64,000 nt of DNA from Hemileia vastatrix. Taxonomy: Eukaryota > Basidiomycota > Pucciniomycetes > Pucciniales > Zaghouaniaceae. The stretch lies in contig JASXTE010000008.1 of NCBI GenBank assembly GCA_030280995.1, positions 7,357,212-7,421,211 on the forward strand, written 5' to 3'. Each line of letters opens with the position of its first letter. The stretch's first letter is position 1. Position numbers and translations under genes: made by a program. Below the pieces are notes generated by a model. That model was not told where the DNA came from, made no database searches, and worked only from the letters and a program-made list of their open reading frames with translations. Below, piece after piece: positions 33,347-46,945 of the stretch.

Positions 33347-34384
33347 TTTTGAAAATCCTAGAGTACTAGCTATAGGCCTTGACCAAGGGAGTTGGAGTAA
33401 AACTGGATAGAAAAACCCCTGTCCCTTTGAGAAAACCAGGTGAGATTATTTTGCTACAGAAAATTAGAGACTGTTACAATTCCCCATTGGAAACAACTTC
33501 TTGACTGCTTTACAAATCAAGGCAGTAGCCAATAGAAGGCCACTGAGAACCATAGAACCAGAAAACCAGAAATGCAGAGAAAATCACACCAGAAACCAAA
33601 GACACAGTGCACTTGTTGCACAAAAACAGCAAAAATACAACAAAAAAATCAGTTTCCAAATTTAAGTTAAATGAAGAACTAACCTTGCAAAAAATACAGC
33701 CAATTGTGGCCAAAAAACAGTGAGAACTGAGTGAGAAAAAACGATATAACTACCAGATGGTTGTATGATAATTAAAGTTGCCCCAAACTGTCTTATTCAG
33801 TATGTACACACAGACCACCTATCTAAGATCCATGCACAGCAACTAATTTGGCGCCTTTGACAGATAAATTGAAAAAAACCTCTATAAATGCTCCCCAGCC
33901 TTCTATAACTGAGGCGGGCAGACCTCCCTGAAGCCAAAAAACCACTAAAAACATCTAAAAAGCCCCAAATACTTAGAAAAATCCACTACAACTACTAAAA
34001 CCCTTAAAACACAAAATTCAGCTGTGAGAACTTTGAGACATAAAATATAGAGCCCAATTATCCCTACATAATAGTACTAAGCACTTAACCCTAAGACTTA
34101 AGGTTGGCCCCTAAAACGCAAAAAACAAAATTAAACAGCTATCATTTAGAAATGAAAAATGGGGAAATTACCCCTTGAGACTTGGAATATGAAAAATGTC
34201 GTCGGGAAATGAAATATAGAAAAATACCAGGGCTATCCAATGGTAGTACTCACATACCTATAGTCACAATATTCACTGAATAAAACTAAAAAAGCACCTA
34301 ATTCTTTGACCAATGTCAATTAAGACATACACAAACAGCACCGAACAGCCCAACAAAGGCCTCATCCAATTTTGGAAGACCACA
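33347..34384 (-). mobile_element. solo L-family LTR s1, unit 2
   Basis: Copy of 6998-8035. Here the whole LTR body is present, including the stretch at 33848-34037 (ggcgcctttgacag, ctccccagcc, aggcgggcag, cctgaagcc) found in every other family LTR. It is therefore the ancestral form of s1. The first bases have decayed from TGT to TTT. Confidence 0.85.
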
Positions 34385-34444
34385 ACACTTCCACATTGTT
34401 TCAAAATTATTCCAAAGTGATTTAGAAAAGAAGAAAGCCAATAA

Positions 34445-35956
34445 TGTCAGCCTGGATATCCCCAGGAATAAGTAAAAAGTACTTAAAAATTATTTTAAAC
34501 AGATGGACTATACATGGGAACAATAAATAAAAGTACACAAGTTGTATACATCAGTAAAAATTATGATAAAATACAATATATGCAATTATAACACCTTATA
34601 TACACACATATATCCATCTTTAATAAGTCATATTTACTTTTTTCTTTGGCTATAATATACTAAAATAATCTTAAAAACCTTAAACATAAGGTTACATAAT
34701 TCTTAAGTAGACTTAAAGCTGTTGTTTTCATTGTTTTATGTGAAAACACCAAATGCACTTTAAAACACTTAAAAGTTGAATATATGTGCTTTAAATCTAA
34801 TAATATTAAAAATGTGCCTTAAAATATCACTTTATCTTAGTTAGGAATATTGATTTGGCTACTCAAATGCATAAAAATAACACTTCTCAAATTTGGTGTT
34901 TTTTATGCCAGAAATAGCTTCTGTGTACTGGCCACATACTGTATGCATTTTTCCTGTGTGAATAGCTTCATTTTTAGCAAAGTTAGCTTTTTAACACTAT
35001 AATTACCACACATTCTATTCCCACTCTTGGGAAAAACGCTAAAATAGGCAACATGCACTTATTTAGTGTCCTAATTTAATTATAGATGCATTGACCTTAT
35101 TTTATGCACTAATTTCATTAATAACCTCAAGCTTGGCAACTTTAATTTTCTACCATGCTAAAATTTGCCTAAATTAGTCAAGGATTTGCCCAAATTGGTC
35201 AAGTATTTGCCTGTTCAAGTGCCTTCCAAGGACTGCATGTAGTTACCCCACATCTCATGCCATTTTTTGGGTTTTTAAGTGGTTTCTCAGTCAATATTGG
35301 TTATTTTTGAATAGGGATTTCACATAGTTTATTATCATAATTAGCCCCATAATTCCTAATGTTAATCCATCTTAATATTGTGTAATATTTAGTGTTATTA
35401 TTTCTTTTTTCAGTCTTTTATTTTAAGGTATTACATGCATACAGACTCTTTTTGCTTATTCTTTAATTTTGATGGATTATCCCTATTACTACAGGATTTT
35501 GGTGGGGGATATAATTCTAATTATGTTATTGGTCACTCTTTCTGTTGTTTTACATGTTTATTAACTTGAATGAGGATTCATTGGACATGTATAGGGCTGG
35601 TAAATCAAGGGGGTCATTGGAGGAACTATTGGGTATAAGAGGAGGGGTTTTTTGGTCTTGTTTTCTAGATTCTTTATCATTACAATCAAATATATAACCA
35701 ATCCAATTACAATACATATAAATAGCACTTATAAAGTATTTGAGTAATATCTGAATTATTACATCTATTTTTCTACCAACTATAAGATTGTAACCCATTT
35801 ATAATTAGTGAGATTAAAATTTCTGAGACGCTTTGATTGAGTTATATTTTAATACTTATTGGATTTGTACTACAGTATATATATAGGAACATTTTAATAT
35901 TCTAGAAAACTGACTATTTAAGCTATTTCACATCTCTGTACTTGATCTGAGCCTGA
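34445..35956 (+). repeat. 5' LTR of G2, unit 2
   Basis: Copy of 8096-9607, TGTCAGCCTGG start. It belongs to the G2 element that continues through gag here and again at 63312. Confidence 0.75.
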
Positions 35957-36689
35957 AAATTGGTGACCTTTCCTCAAGAATTTTGTTGGTTATCTTCCAG
36001 TAAGTAAAAATTCAAAAAGAGGCTACAAGTAAATAAAATCCCTATAGAAATATTTGGATAATTACAAAAGATTGGGGTCACTTATATGGTTATTTCAGAA
36101 AAAGGAGTACTTTTATATAATAAAATTGTGATATTGAATCAACAATTATACCACTAATTTAACATAAAAATTGTTCTTAGTGGGAGTTTGTCAATAGACC
36201 AATTAATTTTGTGATCTTTGCAGAAAAAAAACAGATAATAAAAACTTATTAATTATTTTTATTTAAACAGGACTCTTAATCCCTATTTATTGGTTATTAA
36301 AACTCTTTATACATTTACATAGAATATTGCAGACAAATTTTCTTTTTTGAATATGAAAACACATCTACATATTGTAGACCAGTTATATCAAGTGACCACA
36401 TAAAAGCATATTTGACTTTTGGCACTTATAAATTCACTTAATACCTAAAAGTAAGCAATTAAATTGTTTTAAGTACTGTTAATTAACACTGATAAAACTC
36501 CTTTTTGAAGTTTAAATACCTCATATTTCAATTTTAAATTTAAATTCCATGTAAAAATATGTGACAACAACAATGATATTGTGAGTAATAAGGAAAAACC
36601 TTATAACTTAAGACCTAGAGCTGAAAGAACTTCCACAAGATGTTAAATTGGAGGGCCAGGATTCTCCCACTAACAGCAACACTCCACAG
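35957..36689 (+). other. G2 leader, unit 2
   Basis: Copy of 9608-10341, one A shorter in an A run near 36228. Non-coding. Possible PBS begins TGGTGACC a few bases inside. Confidence 0.45.
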
Positions 36690-38421
36690 ATGTCTCTGGA
36701 GGAAAGTGAAAGACTTTTAAAACAAGTATCAATAAATAAAACAAAAAATACTTTGCAAGAACAAATTCACTCCCTATCCACTCTTCTAAACACTCTAACA
36801 ATAAGATTCAAATATTAAGTATACCAGATGAACAATCTGGAGAAAAGAGAAGCACAAAGTTTTGTATAAGTCAACAAAGCTCTAGTGGGACTTAAGGCTC
36901 AACCAACAAATTTTGTATCACAAAATTCCACAGTGGCAACAGCAACACCTCAAGCCCAAAAAGAGGGAAAAAAAGATCACAGTCAGAAAATGGAAGTGGG
37001 ACTGGTATGCCCAAAATTACAACTACCCTACATGGCAGGGATCCAGAAGTCATCCTTACAGGGGAAAGGCAAGGAGAGGCAAGGGAAATGGAATGAGACC
37101 TTGGTAAGTCCTCCATCTTCTCATGATCAATTATATGACACTAACAATGAATTACTCATAGGTAATGAGATTGATAGGTATTTATTGGATATAATTGATA
37201 AAGAAATAAAATATTATCCATTTTAAAATTGAATTTTAAATTTGTCTTTACATGAAGACAATGTACATAGTTTTGTTGATCACAAGGATAATACTAGTCA
37301 TACTAAAATTGAACCAAATGAAGTAAATCTTGAGCCTCATGATGAGTCTTCTGAGTTGAACATGGAAAAAATTGAATATTTTTTGAAATAAAATCCAATG
37401 GAATCAAAAATCATTAGCAAATTGTTATTAAGGATTGAAAAATTGGAAGAATTCTCTAAAGAGTCAAACAGTACTACAGAAAATGTATTATTAAACCTTA
37501 CACAATCATCAAGTACCACAGCCAATAGATTAAAAATCATTGAAATTCAAAAATTGAACTAATAAATGAAAATAAAAGATTAACCTTTGAGATTTAGAGT
37601 TTACAAGATAAATTAGAACATTCTCAGAATATTATGGCTACCATAGAGGGACGTGTAAAACTGACTTTTTCAAATGTGAATCATACTTTAACCCATGTGA
37701 CTGTAATAAAGGATAGGTTACAAAGATAGGAAGATGAAGCAGCTAAAATTTTGAAAAATTCAGATAAAGTAAAGGACAAAACATCCTATGTGTAAAGAAT
37801 ATTAGTATATATAAACATTCAGATGATAAACCAACAATTGAAAATGAAAATAGTGTCATGGGCTCTGAGAATATAAAATCAGTAAAAGATAAAATAAATG
37901 ATCATCTTTACAAAGTAAGTGAATTAATTAATATTACTCAGGTTAGGGAAGCAGAAACTAACCAAAAAAACTGGCCTAAGTTAGATTAGTAACTTTCTTT
38001 TTATGGGGATTCAAAGTCTGACTGGAAAAAATTCATTCAGAGAATTGGTAACTTAAAATTTTCATACAAATGACCTGATGAAGAAATAACATCAAAATTT
38101 ATATCTTTATTTGATAATGTGGCCTTATTATGGTTTGAATCTGTATTGAGTGAGGGAATTAACTACTCCTGGAATGAATGAAAGGCAATTTGGTGGTGCA
38201 AAATTTAGAATCTCTCAACAGAGAATGTATGAGAAAGCCAAATATAATCCAAATTCTGGGGATAAACCAATGTTATTTTTTATGAATTTAATAAAAATCA
38301 TGAAATCCATGGATCCAAAATTGAATTATGATGAGTGGAAAGAGAAAATAATATACAAATAGCCTATATCAGTCAGAGATATTATTGTAGCTAGAACTGA
38401 AACCATCAGAGATACTTCCGG
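36690..38421 (+). pseudogene. G2 gag, first part, unit 2
   Basis: Copy of 10342-12073, opening MSLEESERLLKQVS. Same stops, so it is equally dead. It is interrupted by s2 at 38422, continues at 39482-39643, is interrupted again by CACTA-1, and resumes at 63312. G2 is thus one element now spread over 29 kb. Confidence 0.7.
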
Positions 38422-39481
38422 TGTAGAAAATCGTATAGTACTAGCTATAGGCCTTGACCAAGGGAGTTGGAGTAAAACTGGAGAGAAAAACCCCTGTTCT
38501 TTAGAGAAATACCAGGTGACATTTATTTGCTACAGCAAATTAGATACTGTTACTATACCCCTTCCAATACACTCCTTGATTGCTTAACAAGTCAAGACAC
38601 CAGCCAATAGTAGACCACTGAGAACCAAAGAACCAGAAACCTGAAATGCAGAATGATCCACACCAGAAAAACAAAACACTGTGCACTTGTTGCACAGAAA
38701 AAAGCAATAATACTTGATGCAGGTTGCAAAGATACACCAGAGAAACCAGTTGCCAGAGTTGAGTTAAATGAAGAACTAACCTTGCAACACCGTCAATTGT
38801 GGTCAAAAAACAGTGAAAACTGAGTGAGAAACAATGATATCACCTCCAGATGGTTGTATGATTATTAAAGTTTCCCCAAACTGTCTTATTCACTATGTAC
38901 ACATAGACCACTATCTAAGAGCCAATGCACATCAATGAATTTGGTGTTCTTGAGCGCCAAATTGCATAAAACCCCTCTAGAAACGCTTCCCAGCCTTCTA
39001 GCACCAAGGCGGATGGAGGACCACCCTGAAGCCAGAAAACCACCAAAAATCTCCAAAAATACCCAAAATACTTAGAAAAATCTACTACAACTACTAAAAC
39101 CTTTAAAACACATAATTAGGCTATAACAACATTGTGACATAAAATTTAGAGAAAAATTAGCTCATTCTAATGGTACTAAGAACTTAACCCTAATACTTAA
39201 GGTTAGCCTGTAAACCACAAAAAACAAAATTAAACAGCTATCTTTTTAAAGGAAAAATGAGAAATTATCTTCTTAATACTTAAAATCTGAAAAATGTCAT
39301 CAAGACATAAAATATAGAGAAAACCTGGGGCTATCCAATGTTAGTACCAAAATCTCCACAGTCCCAATATTTACAGAATAAATCCAGAAAAACACCCAAT
39401 TATTAAACAATGTCATTTAAGACATATAAAAACAACGCCGAATAGACCATCAAAGGCCTCTTCCAATGTTGGAAAACCACA
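38422..39481 (-). mobile_element. solo L-family LTR s2, unit 2
   Basis: Copy of 12074-13133, with flanks ccgg and cagg as degenerate 4-bp target duplication in gag. A few substitutions only. Confidence 0.85.
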
Positions 39482-39643
39482 CAGGGTTTATTAATATATG
39501 CAATGAAATATTATTAAACCACAAATTTGAAACCAGGTACAATAATTACAAGCAAAATGTTGAGGTAGTAAAACCTACTACAAATAAGTTACCAGTGGAG
39601 AAGAAAAAACCTTCAGCTCCCCTTGTCCCTAAAAGACAAGAAA
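39482..39643 (+). pseudogene. G2 gag, second part, unit 2
   Basis: Copy of 13134-13295, ending PLVPKRQE before the CACCACGGG terminus of CACTA-1. The following gag codons are at 63312 onward. The G1 gag at 660-720 shows the uninterrupted arrangement. Confidence 0.75.
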
Positions 39644-39684
39644 CACCACGGGAAATCTGGGGGTGAACTGCTAGCAGTTCCCTC
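39644..39684 (+). repeat. left TIR of CACTA-1
   Basis: 41 bp starting CACCACGGGAAATCT. It includes the subterminal palindrome GAACTGCTAGCAGTTC (39665-39680). It matches the inverted right end at 63271-63311 with five substitutions. Confidence 0.8.
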
Positions 39685-39941
39685 TTTTTGAAAATATTAG
39701 GAATTTGTCAGGAAACTGTTGGGAAACCATCCTGAAACTGTCAGAAAGATGTTTTTAAATCTGATGAAAAAACATTGAAAAAATAAACTGTCACAGATTG
39801 AATCCAGAACAATCCCTCCTTGAGCAGAGCTTAAGAACCACATTGAACATCAGTTAATCTCAGGTTTGGCAAAAGGTTGAACAACACTTAGCATACCTTA
39901 ATATTCAAATATTAAACTTGAATATATGTTGCGTGTATGAT

Positions 39942-40313
39942 ATAGATGCATATGCATTTGAATTTGCATGGTGGATACTTATTGCATGCTAAAAATTGAT
40001 ATGAATTGCCTATCCAAAGTGTATGCATAATGACTATGAAGAATAAATATGCATAAAAAATATGCATAAAAAATATGCATAAAAATATGCATAAAAAATA
40101 TGCATAGTGATTAAGCATAAATAATATGCATATTGAATATGCATAAAAATATGCATATTGAATATGCATTAAAAATATGCATATTGAATATGCAAAAAAA
40201 GGTGCATATATGTATATGAATAAAATATGTTAATATGCATATAAATCTTTATAATGAATATGCATATGAATATGCATAAATATGCATAATGATTGAAAAA
40301 TGCAAAAAAATGA
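39942..40313. repeat. ATGCATA cluster of CACTA-1, unit 2
   Basis: Copy of 13594-13965. Short ATGCATA text also appears directly right of element B (53486-53527: atgcataaatag, aatatgcaat), as expected if B was inserted at the edge of this cluster. Confidence 0.7.
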
Positions 40314-40323
40314 TGCTTAACGA

Positions 40324-41415
40324 TGTAGACAATCCTATAGTACTAGCTATAGGCCTTGACCAAGGGAGTTGGAGTAAAACCAGAGAGAAAATCCCCTGTC
40401 CCTTTAGAAAAATAGAGTGAGATTTACTTGCTAAAGTAAGTTGGTTCCTGTTTTGCTAAAGCCCCTTTTTAACACACTTGACTGCTTGATGAGCCAAGAA
40501 AGTAGTCCCCAGATAGACTACCAGACCAAAGAACTGAAATGTAGAACAAGTCCACACCAGAGACAGCAAAGATACTTGATGTAGGCTGCAAATCCACACC
40601 AGAGACAGCAATAATACTTGCTATAGCTTGCAAGACTATAACAGAGAAAACAGTTGCTAAAGTTAAGTTAAATGAAGAACTCACTTGCAACAAACACAGC
40701 CAATTGTGGCCAGAAAACAGTGAAAACTGAGTGAGGAACAATGATATCACCTCCAGATGGTTGTATGATGATTAAGGTTGCCCCAAACTGTCTTATTCAC
40801 TATGTACACACAGACCACTAACTAAGAGCCCATGCGCACCCACCAATCTGGCGCCTGTACCTGCCAAATTGCATAAAAAACCCTCCTGGAGCGCTCCCCA
40901 ACCTCCTAAAACAGAGGGGGACGGGCCGCCCAACGTCGGAGATGCCGCCTGAGGCGGCCTGGCCTCCCTGAAGCCAGAAAACCAATAAAAACCACTAATC
41001 TTCTTAGAAAAATTAGCTACAACTACTAAAACCTTTAAAACACGGAATTTCACTATAACAACATTGAGACATGAAATATAGAGAAAAATTAGCTTTATCA
41101 AATGGTACTAAGAACTTAAACCTAAGACTTAAGGTTAGACTGTAAAACACGAAAAACAAAATTAAACAGCAATCTTTTATAAATGAAAAATGAGGAAATG
41201 ACCCCTTAAAACTCAGAATATGAAAAATGTCTACAAGACATAAAATATAGAGAAAAACCATGGCTATCCAATGATAGTACCCACATACCCGCAGACCCAA
41301 TATCCACGGAATAAAACCAGAAAAATACCAAATTCCTTAACAGATGTCAATTAAGACATGCACAAACAGCGCCAAATCACACAACAAAGGCCCCTGCCAA
41401 TGTTGGAAGACCACA
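40324..41415 (-). repeat. 3' LTR of B
   Basis: Copy of 13976-15067. Compared with the 5' LTR at 52390 it differs by scattered substitutions and a few small indels (for example the GC-rich patch acgggccgcccaacgtcgg against aggcaggctgcccgatgtcgg), so the insertion is not very recent. Confidence 0.9.
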
Positions 41416-41425
41416 TCCTCCCTCC
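41416..41425 (-). other. polypurine tract of B
   Basis: tcctccctcc on the plus strand, GGAGGGAGGA on the sense strand, abutting the 3' LTR. Confidence 0.75.
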
Positions 41426-41463
41426 AATTGAGAATGTCCGCATTCTTTCTTCATCCACCCACC

Positions 41464-42104
41464 ATGTTTAACCTCCTTTCCAAATCTGCCTCTGAAATGG
41501 GCCCCTGCCAATACTGCATCAACAATAATTTAATCTGTGCCATAACACCACCTGTTCATCCATACAGAACGTCCTGCGATGTCTGCCACTCCAGAAAGAA
41601 GACCTGCCACAGACCTGGTCCACTTTCTTCCACAACAGATTCACCTCTGCCTCAACCTGGTCCTTCTTCTGCCAGCACCAAAAGATCTAGGCCATCCATC
41701 CTGATACCCAGATTAATCAAAAAGCTCCACCCTTCCCAGAAGAGTGCCACAACCCATAAAACAACTAGTTCCCCCATCCCTATTCCATCTGATGGTAAAG
41801 AACATTCATTCTTTCCTTCAACTTTAAAACTGATAACTTCTCAGTTCCTTCCTCTTCTGATAGTGATGATAACAATGTAGGATCCATTGCACCACCAACA
41901 CCAATGCACGTACCCACTATCAAGGCCAAGTTCCAACAACACACATCTCAACAGAAACAACTTCTGCTTCACTATTTCCAATCCACTCCTGCTAGAGATC
42001 CACAGGACATTGATAACAGAAGACACCTCATTCACCAGTTCAAGGCTAATTCTGAACACTTCATTTCATCTCTTGATTCACTCTGTAATTCCACTAGTAC
42101 TTGA
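41464..42104 (+). pseudogene. antisense accessory gene Z1 (frameshifted), unit 2
   Basis: Copy of 15116-15756 with no change seen in the coding part. Same zinc-cluster spacing CX2CX6CX12CX2CX6C (PCQYC ... TSCDVCHSRKKTC) and same frame loss near 41820-41830. The frameshift is therefore older than the duplication or is read through by some means I cannot see. Confidence 0.6.
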
Positions 42105-42165
42105 GTTTGATTCAGAAAAGAAAAATTGACCACACCCTCTATAGGATGTAACCAAAAACAACCCT

Positions 42166-42611
42166 CAGTTTTAAGTCTTGGGGGACCATCCTGATTTTAT
42201 AGTCTTGGGGGACTCAAAAACCCTCAGTTTAAAGTCTTGGGGGACTCAAAAACCTAAATCATAAACCCAGAACCAGAGATCAACCACATTAAGACACAGA
42301 GAAAAAACTAACATTCTGGGGTAATTGTGAATAGAGCAGCCAGCCCATCAATTACCCCCAAACTTGCCTTTGCTAAATTCGGAGGCTCCCCCTGTGGATA
42401 CCCTCCACCAATCTTTCAAAACAACTCCAACGACAAAAACTTTTCCCTCAGTTTATAGTCTTGGGGGACTTACAACCCTCAGTTTAAAGTCTTGGGGGAC
42501 TAACACAGTGTTCAGTTTAAAGTCTTGACGGACTACCTTGATACCATAGCTTTTTTTAGTTTAGAGTCTTGATGGACTGATAAAATTTCCAGTTTAGAGT
42601 CATAGAGGACT
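42166..42611 (-). repeat. CAGTTTA-hairpin motif cluster, unit 2
   Basis: Copy of 15818-16263, with the eight motifs at 42166, 42193, 42225, 42449, 42480, 42513, 42557 and 42590. Stem-loop module copy at 42318-42358 (GGGGTAATTG/CAATTACCCC). Confidence 0.7.
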
Positions 42612-42758
42612 GTCAGAATCTTGCATGAATCTGACCCAGCCAACTTCATGCAATACACACACAGCCAGTCCCACAGAGCGTCCACCTTCACTTCATCTTC
42701 TACTCATCACTGACAAAATCTTCTCTTATCCTTTTCATCACCTTTCACACCACAAATC

Positions 42759-44350
42759 ATGTATGGATCCCCTGCTGTTGACTCCTCTACTCTTCCTTTC
42801 TTCACTGCTCCAAGGGACTATGCCTGCAAACAGTGCATACACATGTGCAGACCTTGCACATTCACTCCTCCAAATCCAGAAGCCAAATTCTACAACAGGG
42901 CTTGTGACTCATGCTATTCCAAAAAAAAGAAATGTGACAGAGATGCCCACTATCCTATTCCTCCGCCTTCTCCTTCTCACAAGTACATCTCCAGATCCCC
43001 TACCAGGTCTCCAGAACTTGGTCCATCATCTTCCTCTCTATCTTCAGCTCCTTCCAGAAGATCCAGAAGCTCAGCTTCCCGCACTCTTCCAAAAAGACCA
43101 GCCTTAGCTTCTCAAGAAACTGCTTTTATCACTGCTAAATTAGCTCCAAAAGCTTCAAAATCAACCCCTAGGCTTCTAGACCACGTCCAGGCGTCCCGGC
43201 CGACGTCGGGCGGCCCGCCCGCCTCACCAAACAGCAAAAATCAGGGCCAAAACCTTCAAAAACGGCCAGAAAATAGCCAAATTCATCCAGATAACAATAA
43301 CAATTCAACCCAACTACCTCCTACTTCTCCCAGAGCAATTCAATCCACCCTTCCAAAATCCAAAAACACCAAAATTTCCCAGATTTCTAAGAGAACTGCC
43401 AAAGAACCCCAAGAAGAAACCAGAACACCACACACTGCTCCACAACAACAACTTCGTTCCCAACTAAGACAAAGAAACTACACCTCTCCTCTGTCAGCCA
43501 ACTACTCTTCTGAAAGTTCCATCTCTTCAAATTCTCCATCCAGAAGAGAGCAGTCTGCTTCCAAATCCCCCTCTCCTGCTCCATCCTTTAACAACCCTGG
43601 TACTCTATCACCAGCACCTCCTCCAGCTGAATCCAACAGAAATACCAACCACAACAACAACAACAATCTCTCTGCTCCAACTAGGCCCCAGGAACATAAG
43701 CATCCCAGTTCACCTTCTCAGAATCCTTCAGAGGAAGACCATGAGAATCCATATCTTTCCCTGGTTGATCCACCCACTATGACAATTACAAAATCTTCAG
43801 AGATCCACATCCCAGCTGCTTACAGATTTGATGAGCTTCCAATCTGTAAGTACCAAATTAATTATTCCATTTCTTCAACAAAAATAATTACTGATCCAAT
43901 TCTTCTTGTCTAGTTGGCACCCCTCCTCCTGAATCTATTATTGGAGTTGGCCAACCTCTTGAAATTTCTTTGACCCTGGATTATGGAGACATGAAGAAAC
44001 ACCTAAGCACCATGTGTTCCAACATGCTAAAAGCCTTTGCCCTCCATGGACCCTTGAATGACTTTGAAAAATCCCTGAGAAAGCGCCTACTGGACGACCA
44101 CTGGAAGATGTCTAGGATCATTAAACACACCCTCCAGCACTCCATTCCTGCCTCTTCTTCTTCCTCCTCTGAACTTCCCTCTAATCCAATCCCTATAATC
44201 TCTCCAGCAAGATGCACTTCAAAGAACACAGTGCTTCCCAAAATCCCAACAAAAAACAAAAACGTCATCACAATCCGGACCAGCCTCCAGAAGCTTCATC
44301 ATCCAGACAATGAGCTCCTGCAAAAGATTAGAAACATAAAAATAATATAA
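42759..44350 (+). CDS. antisense accessory gene Z2, two-exon zinc-cluster protein, unit 2
   Basis: Copy of 16411-18002: exons 42759-43845 and 43914-44350, intron 43846-43913, joined frame 508 codons with stop. The only amino-acid difference I find is Asp to Asn in SPSQ(D/N)PSEED. Both copies keep the six cysteines, the splice sites and the open frame, unlike pol of the same element. Function not known. A zinc-dependent DNA- or RNA-binding accessory protein is the most economical guess. Confidence 0.7.
43846..43913 (+). other. spliceosomal intron of Z2, unit 2
   Basis: Identical to 17498-17565: GTAAGT donor, TTACTGATC branch-like site, TCTAG acceptor. Confidence 0.75.
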
Positions 44351-45568
44351 AACAAATAATAATAAAAAATAATTTCAATTTTTTTTTTTTTTTTTTTTTT
44401 TTACGGTCTACTGATATACTAAAATAAAAAATTGATAATTAAAATGAAATGAAATAACATAAATGAAATAAAATAAAATATAAAAAATAATACAAATGGT
44501 ATCCCCCAGCCAATTGATGAGCTGAACCCCTGATACCTTACCCACATCCAAGTGCACCTTGATGTGGATACACAATTAAATCTTTTAAATGATTAACAGA
44601 AAAAAACAAAAATTTAGAAATTCAGAAGATAACAAAAAATAATGAAACACAGAAACACATGAAATAAATAATATATAAAAATAAAATAGCATTGCCCGGC
44701 CAATTGATGAGCCTTTCCCCACCAATGCTTGCCCACATCCAGGTGACCCTGATGTGGTAACACCCTATATTTTTGATTTTATAATTTTAACAACCCCCAT
44801 AAAAAAATTAAAAGAAAAAAAAGAGAAAAAAAGAAAATAATCTAAAACTACTATCTAGCAAAAACATAACTGCCAAATCAAAGAAAGTCAAGCTCCATAG
44901 ATGGTCCAATAAGGGAAAGTCCGGTCCATAGAAATGATCACTGGGTGGGCTCCCTCCAATAAATAAAAATGATGGGAGACCACCAGTGATCCACCACCAA
45001 CCCAGAAAAACCAAAGATAAAGAAGCCAGTCCCAAACCAGTTTAAAGTCATAGCGGACTTAAAACCTGAATAATAAACAACAGAACTAGAATTCAACTAG
45101 GAAAAACAAAAGACTTGAGACAGACATTCTGGGGTAACTGTTCTCCAGAGCAGCCAGCTCATCAGTTAACCCCACACTTGCCAAAATAAAATCTAGACGC
45201 CCCCCCTGGGTACCTTCTAACAAAAACACAACGTCCAACACAAAAAACCGAAACCAATAAGAGTGAAGAATCCGGCACTTGAAAACCAAAGGAAATTCCA
45301 GTTTAAAGTCATAGAGGACTAAAACCTGTGAAAATAAACCAATACTAGGGTTCAATCAAATTAAGAGAAAGGGTTCAAAACAGACAATCTGGGGTAACTG
45401 TTGATAGAGCAGCCAGCCCATCAGTCACCCCTACACTTGCCAAGATCAAATCTAGAAGCCCCACCCATGGGTACCCTCTAACAAAAGTTTCCAACAAACA
45501 GATGCATAGCATCACCACAAAAAAAACCAAAATTAAAGAATGGTCCGTAGTTTATCCTCATTGCGGAG
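44351..45568 (-). other. non-coding 3' region of B between Z2 and pol
   Basis: Copy of 18003-19199: T24 run at 44379-44402, the ~190-bp repeat, stem-loop modules with stems 45131-45140/45163-45173 and 45391-45400/45422-45431, and CAGTTTA motifs at 45038, 45299 and 45548. No gene. Confidence 0.6.
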
Positions 45569-46945
45569 TCAATCTTCTTCATGCCTAGTGCCTCTGGGAT
45601 AAAACCTCTTCACTTGGTCTGCAGCCACCCTCTTTTTCAAGATTGCACCATCCAACTCTTCCAAAACATAAGAACCTCCAGACGCCTGAGATCTGACTCT
45701 ATAAGGACCATTCCATCTGTCAGCAAACATTTTGCCCCACTGACTCTCCAAACTACTATTATAAACCAAAACCAGACAACCAGGTTTCAAGGGATTCCTG
45801 AGTCTATGAGCTAACTTCTTGTCCCAGTACCTGACTGATTGATTCCTAATCATCATCATTCTAGAGTATGCCTTCTCCTGATATTCCTCTCTACATTCCA
45901 ACTGTTGCATCCTGGCACAGAGCAAATCTTCTGTTGAGTGCACGTCATCCCAATCAATTCCAAGATAAGAGACAGCCTCCAAGTCCACTGGTAGAACGGC
46001 TTTCTGACCAAAAATTAACTCATAAGGAGAATAGTCAGTTGTCCTCTTCACAGTGACCCTATCTGCAAATAAAACCAAGGGTAAATAATGCCTCCACTTT
46101 TCGGCACTATCTCCACACATCTTCACCAAAGCATTCTTGATAACTTGATGGCCTCTTTCAACCATGCCTTCAGCTTCAGGATAATACGGTGTAGCCACTC
46201 TAACCCTAGAACCAACACTAGCCACAGCTTCTTTAAATTCGGCACCAAACTCTGGCCCGCCATCAACAGTTACCAACTTCATTAATCCATACCTATAAAT
46301 CCACTCCTTCTTCAAAAACTCTGCCACATTCTTGGCAGTCAAATTAACCAGAGGCACTGCCTCAACCCAACCAGACAAATCATCTATAGCAACAATCAAG
46401 TATTTATACCTGCCCTCTTTAATATGGACAGCATCCAGACTGACCCTTCCAAAAACAGTTGATTCACCAGTAGCACGGCCCATCTCTTTAGGTTTCAAGT
46501 GACTCCTTCTTTGACATTCTTCACAAGATTGAACCCAACCCTGCACAGCCAACTTCATACCCGGCCACCAAAATCTGTCTGCTACTCTTCTATAAGTCTC
46601 CCCAAAGCCTCTATGACCAAGGTCTTCATGCAAAGACCTCAAAACCAATTCTTGACCCTTCTTCTGAGTCACCACCACTTGAGGATTAGGATGTCTCCTT
46701 CTCATCAAGCGCCTTCCTGACACATAAAATCCAGGACTCTTCTTCTTGATTGCCAACCAAGTATCATCATCACAAATATCTGGCCTCTCCAAGGTCAACA
46801 GATATTCCACCATAATAAAATAAAACCCAGATTTACCCCAGGTCTCATCTTCAAAATCCAACAAAACAACATCCAAGGGTACAACTCTGTCATCAAAATC
46901 ACCAGTGTGAACATGAGCAATTGAGCAGCCCAACCAGGACACCAA
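45569..46945 (-). CDS. Pol C-terminal ORF: integrase, unit 2
   Basis: Identical in translation to 19221-20597: zinc finger H106/H111/C141/C144 and catalytic D171, D228, E263 all kept. It is separated from RNase H by the same frameshift near 46938. The segment is open but could be made only by frameshifting or from another start. Confidence 0.85.
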   Translation of the reverse strand: MVSWLGCSIAHVHTGDFDDRVVPLDVVLLDFEDETWGKSGFYFIMVEYLLTLERPDICDDDTWLAIKKKSPGFYVSGRRLMRRRHPNPQVVVTQKKGQELVLRSLHEDLGHRGFGETYRRVADRFWWPGMKLAVQGWVQSCEECQRRSHLKPKEMGRATGESTVFGRVSLDAVHIKEGRYKYLIVAIDDLSGWVEAVPLVNLTAKNVAEFLKKEWIYRYGLMKLVTVDGGPEFGAEFKEAVASVGSRVRVATPYYPEAEGMVERGHQVIKNALVKMCGDSAEKWRHYLPLVLFADRVTVKRTTDYSPYELIFGQKAVLPVDLEAVSYLGIDWDDVHSTEDLLCARMQQLECREEYQEKAYSRMMMIRNQSVRYWDKKLAHRLRNPLKPGCLVLVYNSSLESQWGKMFADRWNGPYRVRSQASGGSYVLEELDGAILKKRVAADQVKRFYPRGTRHEED